This document shows, piece by piece, positions 16,301 through 17,022 of a stretch of 17,022 nucleotides of DNA. How positions within the stretch are numbered: position 1 is the first letter of the stretch; each line of letters begins with the position of its first letter. Both the position numbers and the translations under genes were made by a program. Source of the stretch: Planctomycetota bacterium (GTDB taxonomy: Bacteria > Planctomycetota > UBA11346); NCBI GenBank assembly GCA_024641365.1, contig JAHEDF010000028.1, forward strand, positions 1 through 17,022, written 5' to 3'. Below the pieces are notes generated by a model, which worked only from the letters and a program-made list of their open reading frames with translations, did no database searches and was not told the origin of the DNA.

Positions 16301-16773
16301 GTTAATGCGACATCAGGATTACCTTCAATTTTAATTGGTCGGCCATCATAGGTTTTCACCATGACCGCCACTGGGCGTCCCGAATCGCGAACGGTTGAGC
16401 TATAATAAACAGCTTTACCGATAGTACGATTTTCAGGTTGTTGAGCGTATGGCACCAACGTGTCAGGATGTTTTTTATAGCAGCCAGCCAAAGCAAATAC
16501 GGCAGCGGCACCAGTTAATTGCATAAAGCCACGGCGATTAACCGTCGGTAATACGCCCGACCATTCCCGGCGTAATTCAGCTAATGCTTCCTCGGAATTA
16601 CCCTCGGTTTGGCAACTGACATTGTGATGTCCATGCGCTTGGCGTAGGTCCGCAATAGCGCGGGCGACTTCTGGTCCAAACTCATCATTGCCAGTAAGCG
16701 CAGTGTCGCGCTCGGCTGGTGCTCGCCAGATGCGGCGCGGCTGGGAAGAGCTCTTCGGCTGGGAATCGGTCAT
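13351..16773 (-). CDS. actB: ACIII subunit ActB, fused molybdopterin-family/iron-sulfur protein, 1140 aa
   Basis: ActB is the large periplasmic subunit of ACIII that passes electrons from ActC to the haem subunits. A cytoplasmic N-terminal segment of about 75 residues precedes a Tat signal (NRRGFMQL, Arg80-Arg81) and a lipobox ending at Cys98 (LAGC), so it is a predicted Tat-exported lipoprotein. Residues about 105-840 form the molybdopterin-oxidoreductase-like domain, which in characterised ACIII carries no molybdenum cofactor. The C-terminal third is a four-motif ferredoxin region: Cys861/864/867/871, Cys921/924/929/933, Cys953/959/963 and Cys1032/1035/1062/1066. The third motif has Thr956 where a fourth Cys would be, so 15 Cys fit three 4Fe-4S clusters plus one 3Fe-4S, as known for ACIII. 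The ATG at 16773 is preferred over GTG at 16803, which has no ribosome site. Confidence 0.96.
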   Translation of the reverse strand: MTDSQPKSSSQPRRIWRAPAERDTALTGNDEFGPEVARAIADLRQAHGHHNVSCQTEGNSEEALAELRREWSGVLPTVNRRGFMQLTGAAAVFALAGCYKKHPDTLVPYAQQPENRTIGKAVYYSSTVRDSGRPVAVMVKTYDGRPIKIEGNPDVALTRGTADVRTQASLLNLYDPDRLQNGTVRRDGDMFTDVSWSEMDAKIGEALKSGGRIGLITGPVDGPAQRTLIDHYKAAFGNLIMHGVHDTRADLPFNASRGHVVRHIEHAQTLVTFGGDYLADVGLDELVAFGDFRRLRGAEKNHTAGQVIAFEAVMSQTGAASDIRVRIAPDKLAHAAWGVAELVAEKTGQKIPADISASLNTVRGGKPLGEALGLKTINGQDAITFTAERLIAIHQAKENSLVYGVPHGTASANAHQLMTAIHTLNSLLGNDGKTVVGVQTTTGISATAAPATTVLQAAARGELQTVIIVGVNPVFDVPASAQALSQVKTVVVLADRLTETAHLAHYVAPTLHGLESWGDAEIRPGIYSLQQPCLPPLWDARAQEESLMAFAVAAGVKNPAFIQEKIEQKTVPQSVASGKPLWVAAANGVQSWQRYVQNVWVSNVKPQLKIAADDRAFWQGALARGVVTYNLAIPGSAPKPYEIPADLPQLPTQFADGTLQLVVSPSRVMGDGTWLNNAWLMELPDPVSKVTWDNYVSLSAPDAARLGIKHDDVVELKAASVSVKLPVHIQEGQQPGTIQTFSGWGRAKGCAGAVADYVLNGGYSVAVSALVPGTAVELINTGTTYVLANMQGHNRMQGRDIALDDVLELHNSDPGEAKRKHHRALWEAGTDGKEHGRLSLFGKKHDYVGHKWGMSVDLSTCIGCNACVVACNAENNIPVVGPDEVRRGREMHWIRIDRYYVSEGDDTDMLDVEVMQQPVMCQQCDNAPCEEACPAMATMHNDEGINVMVYNRCIGTRYCSNNCPYKARRFNWYEYGKYRFGPQGAGDSFERIKRNLITSGSTSSQAELTVHPLEMALNPEITVRSRGVMEKCNFCLQRTREIRDTEKRENRAIRDGEVTTACAQTCPTKAIVFGDLNDEKSEVNKVSAQAHGYKLLDSVLNTRPAVTYLARIRNRPATAAERERLDGGGHADASAGGAHP

Positions 16774-16781
16774 AGGATTGG

Positions 16782-16787
16782 CTTCCC
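16782..16787 (-). promoter_or_regulatory. Ribosome binding site that decides the actB start
   Basis: On the minus strand GGGAAG lies 8 nt before the ATG at 16773. No comparable purine-rich site precedes the longer GTG start at 16803. The 58-nt spacer between actA and actB (16774-16831) holds this site and nothing else I recognise. Confidence 0.6.
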
Positions 16788-16831
16788 GTGCGACGTCGTG
16801 CACGTGGCGGATGCATGGTGACGGTTAGAAT

Positions 16832-17022
16832 TTATTGGTGACACGTATTGCACTGGGTTGGCGCATTCATGAAAGTCTTTGAGAGATTAATAATGAGTTC
16901 ACCATTACCATCTTTCTCAAAGAGATCTTTATAAGCATCACGATGTGTTTCTGGTAAATCAGCAACACGCCAACGCGGTAGCGTTGTGGGATTCGCTTTT
17001 ATTATTTCTAAAACATGCTGAG
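16832..17022 (-). CDS. actA: ACIII subunit ActA, C-terminal 62 residues (partial, runs off the window)
   Basis: The open frame enters from the right edge and stops with TAA at 16832-16834. The visible end of the protein includes PRWRVADLPETHRDAY and KDLFEKDGNGEL, and terminates in APTQCNTCHQ, so a CxxCH haem-attachment site lies just one residue before the C-terminus. ActA is the multihaem (usually pentahaem) cytochrome c of ACIII and normally precedes actB, so a C-terminal haem site in this position identifies it well. The start, any signal or membrane anchor, and the other haem sites lie outside the window, so the haem count cannot be checked. The gene ends 58 nt before actB. Confidence 0.85.
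   Translation of the reverse strand, partial: QHVLEIIKANPTTLPRWRVADLPETHRDAYKDLFEKDGNGELIINLSKTFMNAPTQCNTCHQ

Noticed and set aside
16774..16803. Longer actB from GTG at 16803 (ten extra residues)
   Set aside because: No ribosome binding site precedes it, while the ATG at 16773 has GGGAAG at good spacing.
16876..16923. 9-bp inverted repeat TCTTTGAGA/TCTCAAAGA with a 30-nt spacer
   Set aside because: It lies within actA coding sequence, and the spacer is long for a functional stem; probably coincidental.

Overview
The window is one long, single-strand respiratory gene cluster. Every gene I can support lies on the minus strand, so transcription runs from high to low coordinates. It encodes an alternative complex III (ACIII, a quinol:electron-acceptor oxidoreductase that replaces cytochrome bc1), followed directly by an aa3-type haem-copper oxygen reductase and the enzymes that make and insert its haem A and copper. 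The organism is a Gram-negative, oxygen-respiring bacterium: it has Tat and lipoprotein export signals, c-type cytochromes and a periplasmic CuA domain. ACIII-cox clusters of this kind occur in Bacteroidetes, Planctomycetes, Verrucomicrobia, Acidobacteria and some Proteobacteria. I lean weakly towards the Planctomycetes/Verrucomicrobia side, but the sequence alone does not settle it.

Layout in transcription order. (1) 17022-9375, the ACIII module: actA (only the last 62 residues, ending in a CxxCH haem site), actB (fused molybdopterin-family and four-cluster iron-sulfur protein), actC (NrfD-like quinol-site membrane subunit), actD (DUF3341), actE (lipoprotein monohaem cytochrome c) and actF (second NrfD-like subunit). 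(2) 9375-8449, a membrane-anchored, histidine-rich monohaem cytochrome c placed exactly between the two complexes. (3) 8449-5532, coxB (CuA subunit II with a long C-terminal extension) and coxA (A2-type catalytic subunit with a Tyr-Ser motif). (4) 5461-2749, the assembly genes ctaA (haem A synthase), ctaB (haem O synthase) and ctaG/cox11 (CuB insertion). (5) 2752-1629, a 77-residue single-span membrane protein of unknown function and coxC (subunit III). (6) 1541-213, a TetA-like MFS transporter, separated from coxC by a short gap holding a perfect hairpin. (7) 1-212, no gene; it holds an imperfect inverted repeat of about 100 bp that looks like a dispersed palindromic element.

Most junctions overlap by 1, 4 or 8 nt, including a run of four consecutive ATGA overlaps from ctaA to coxC, which suggests tight translational coupling. 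The working model is: quinol is oxidised at ActC (and/or ActF), electrons pass through the ActB iron-sulfur clusters and the ActA/ActE haems, perhaps via the tethered cytochrome, to CuA in CoxB and then to the haem a/haem a3-CuB centre in CoxA, where O2 is reduced. CtaA, CtaB and CtaG supply the haem A and copper. I found no CRISPR array, tRNA, rRNA, insertion sequence or plus-strand gene. The system is a known type. The less well-explained parts are the accessory pieces: the His-rich bridging cytochrome, the CoxB tail, the 77-residue protein and the terminal MFS gene.
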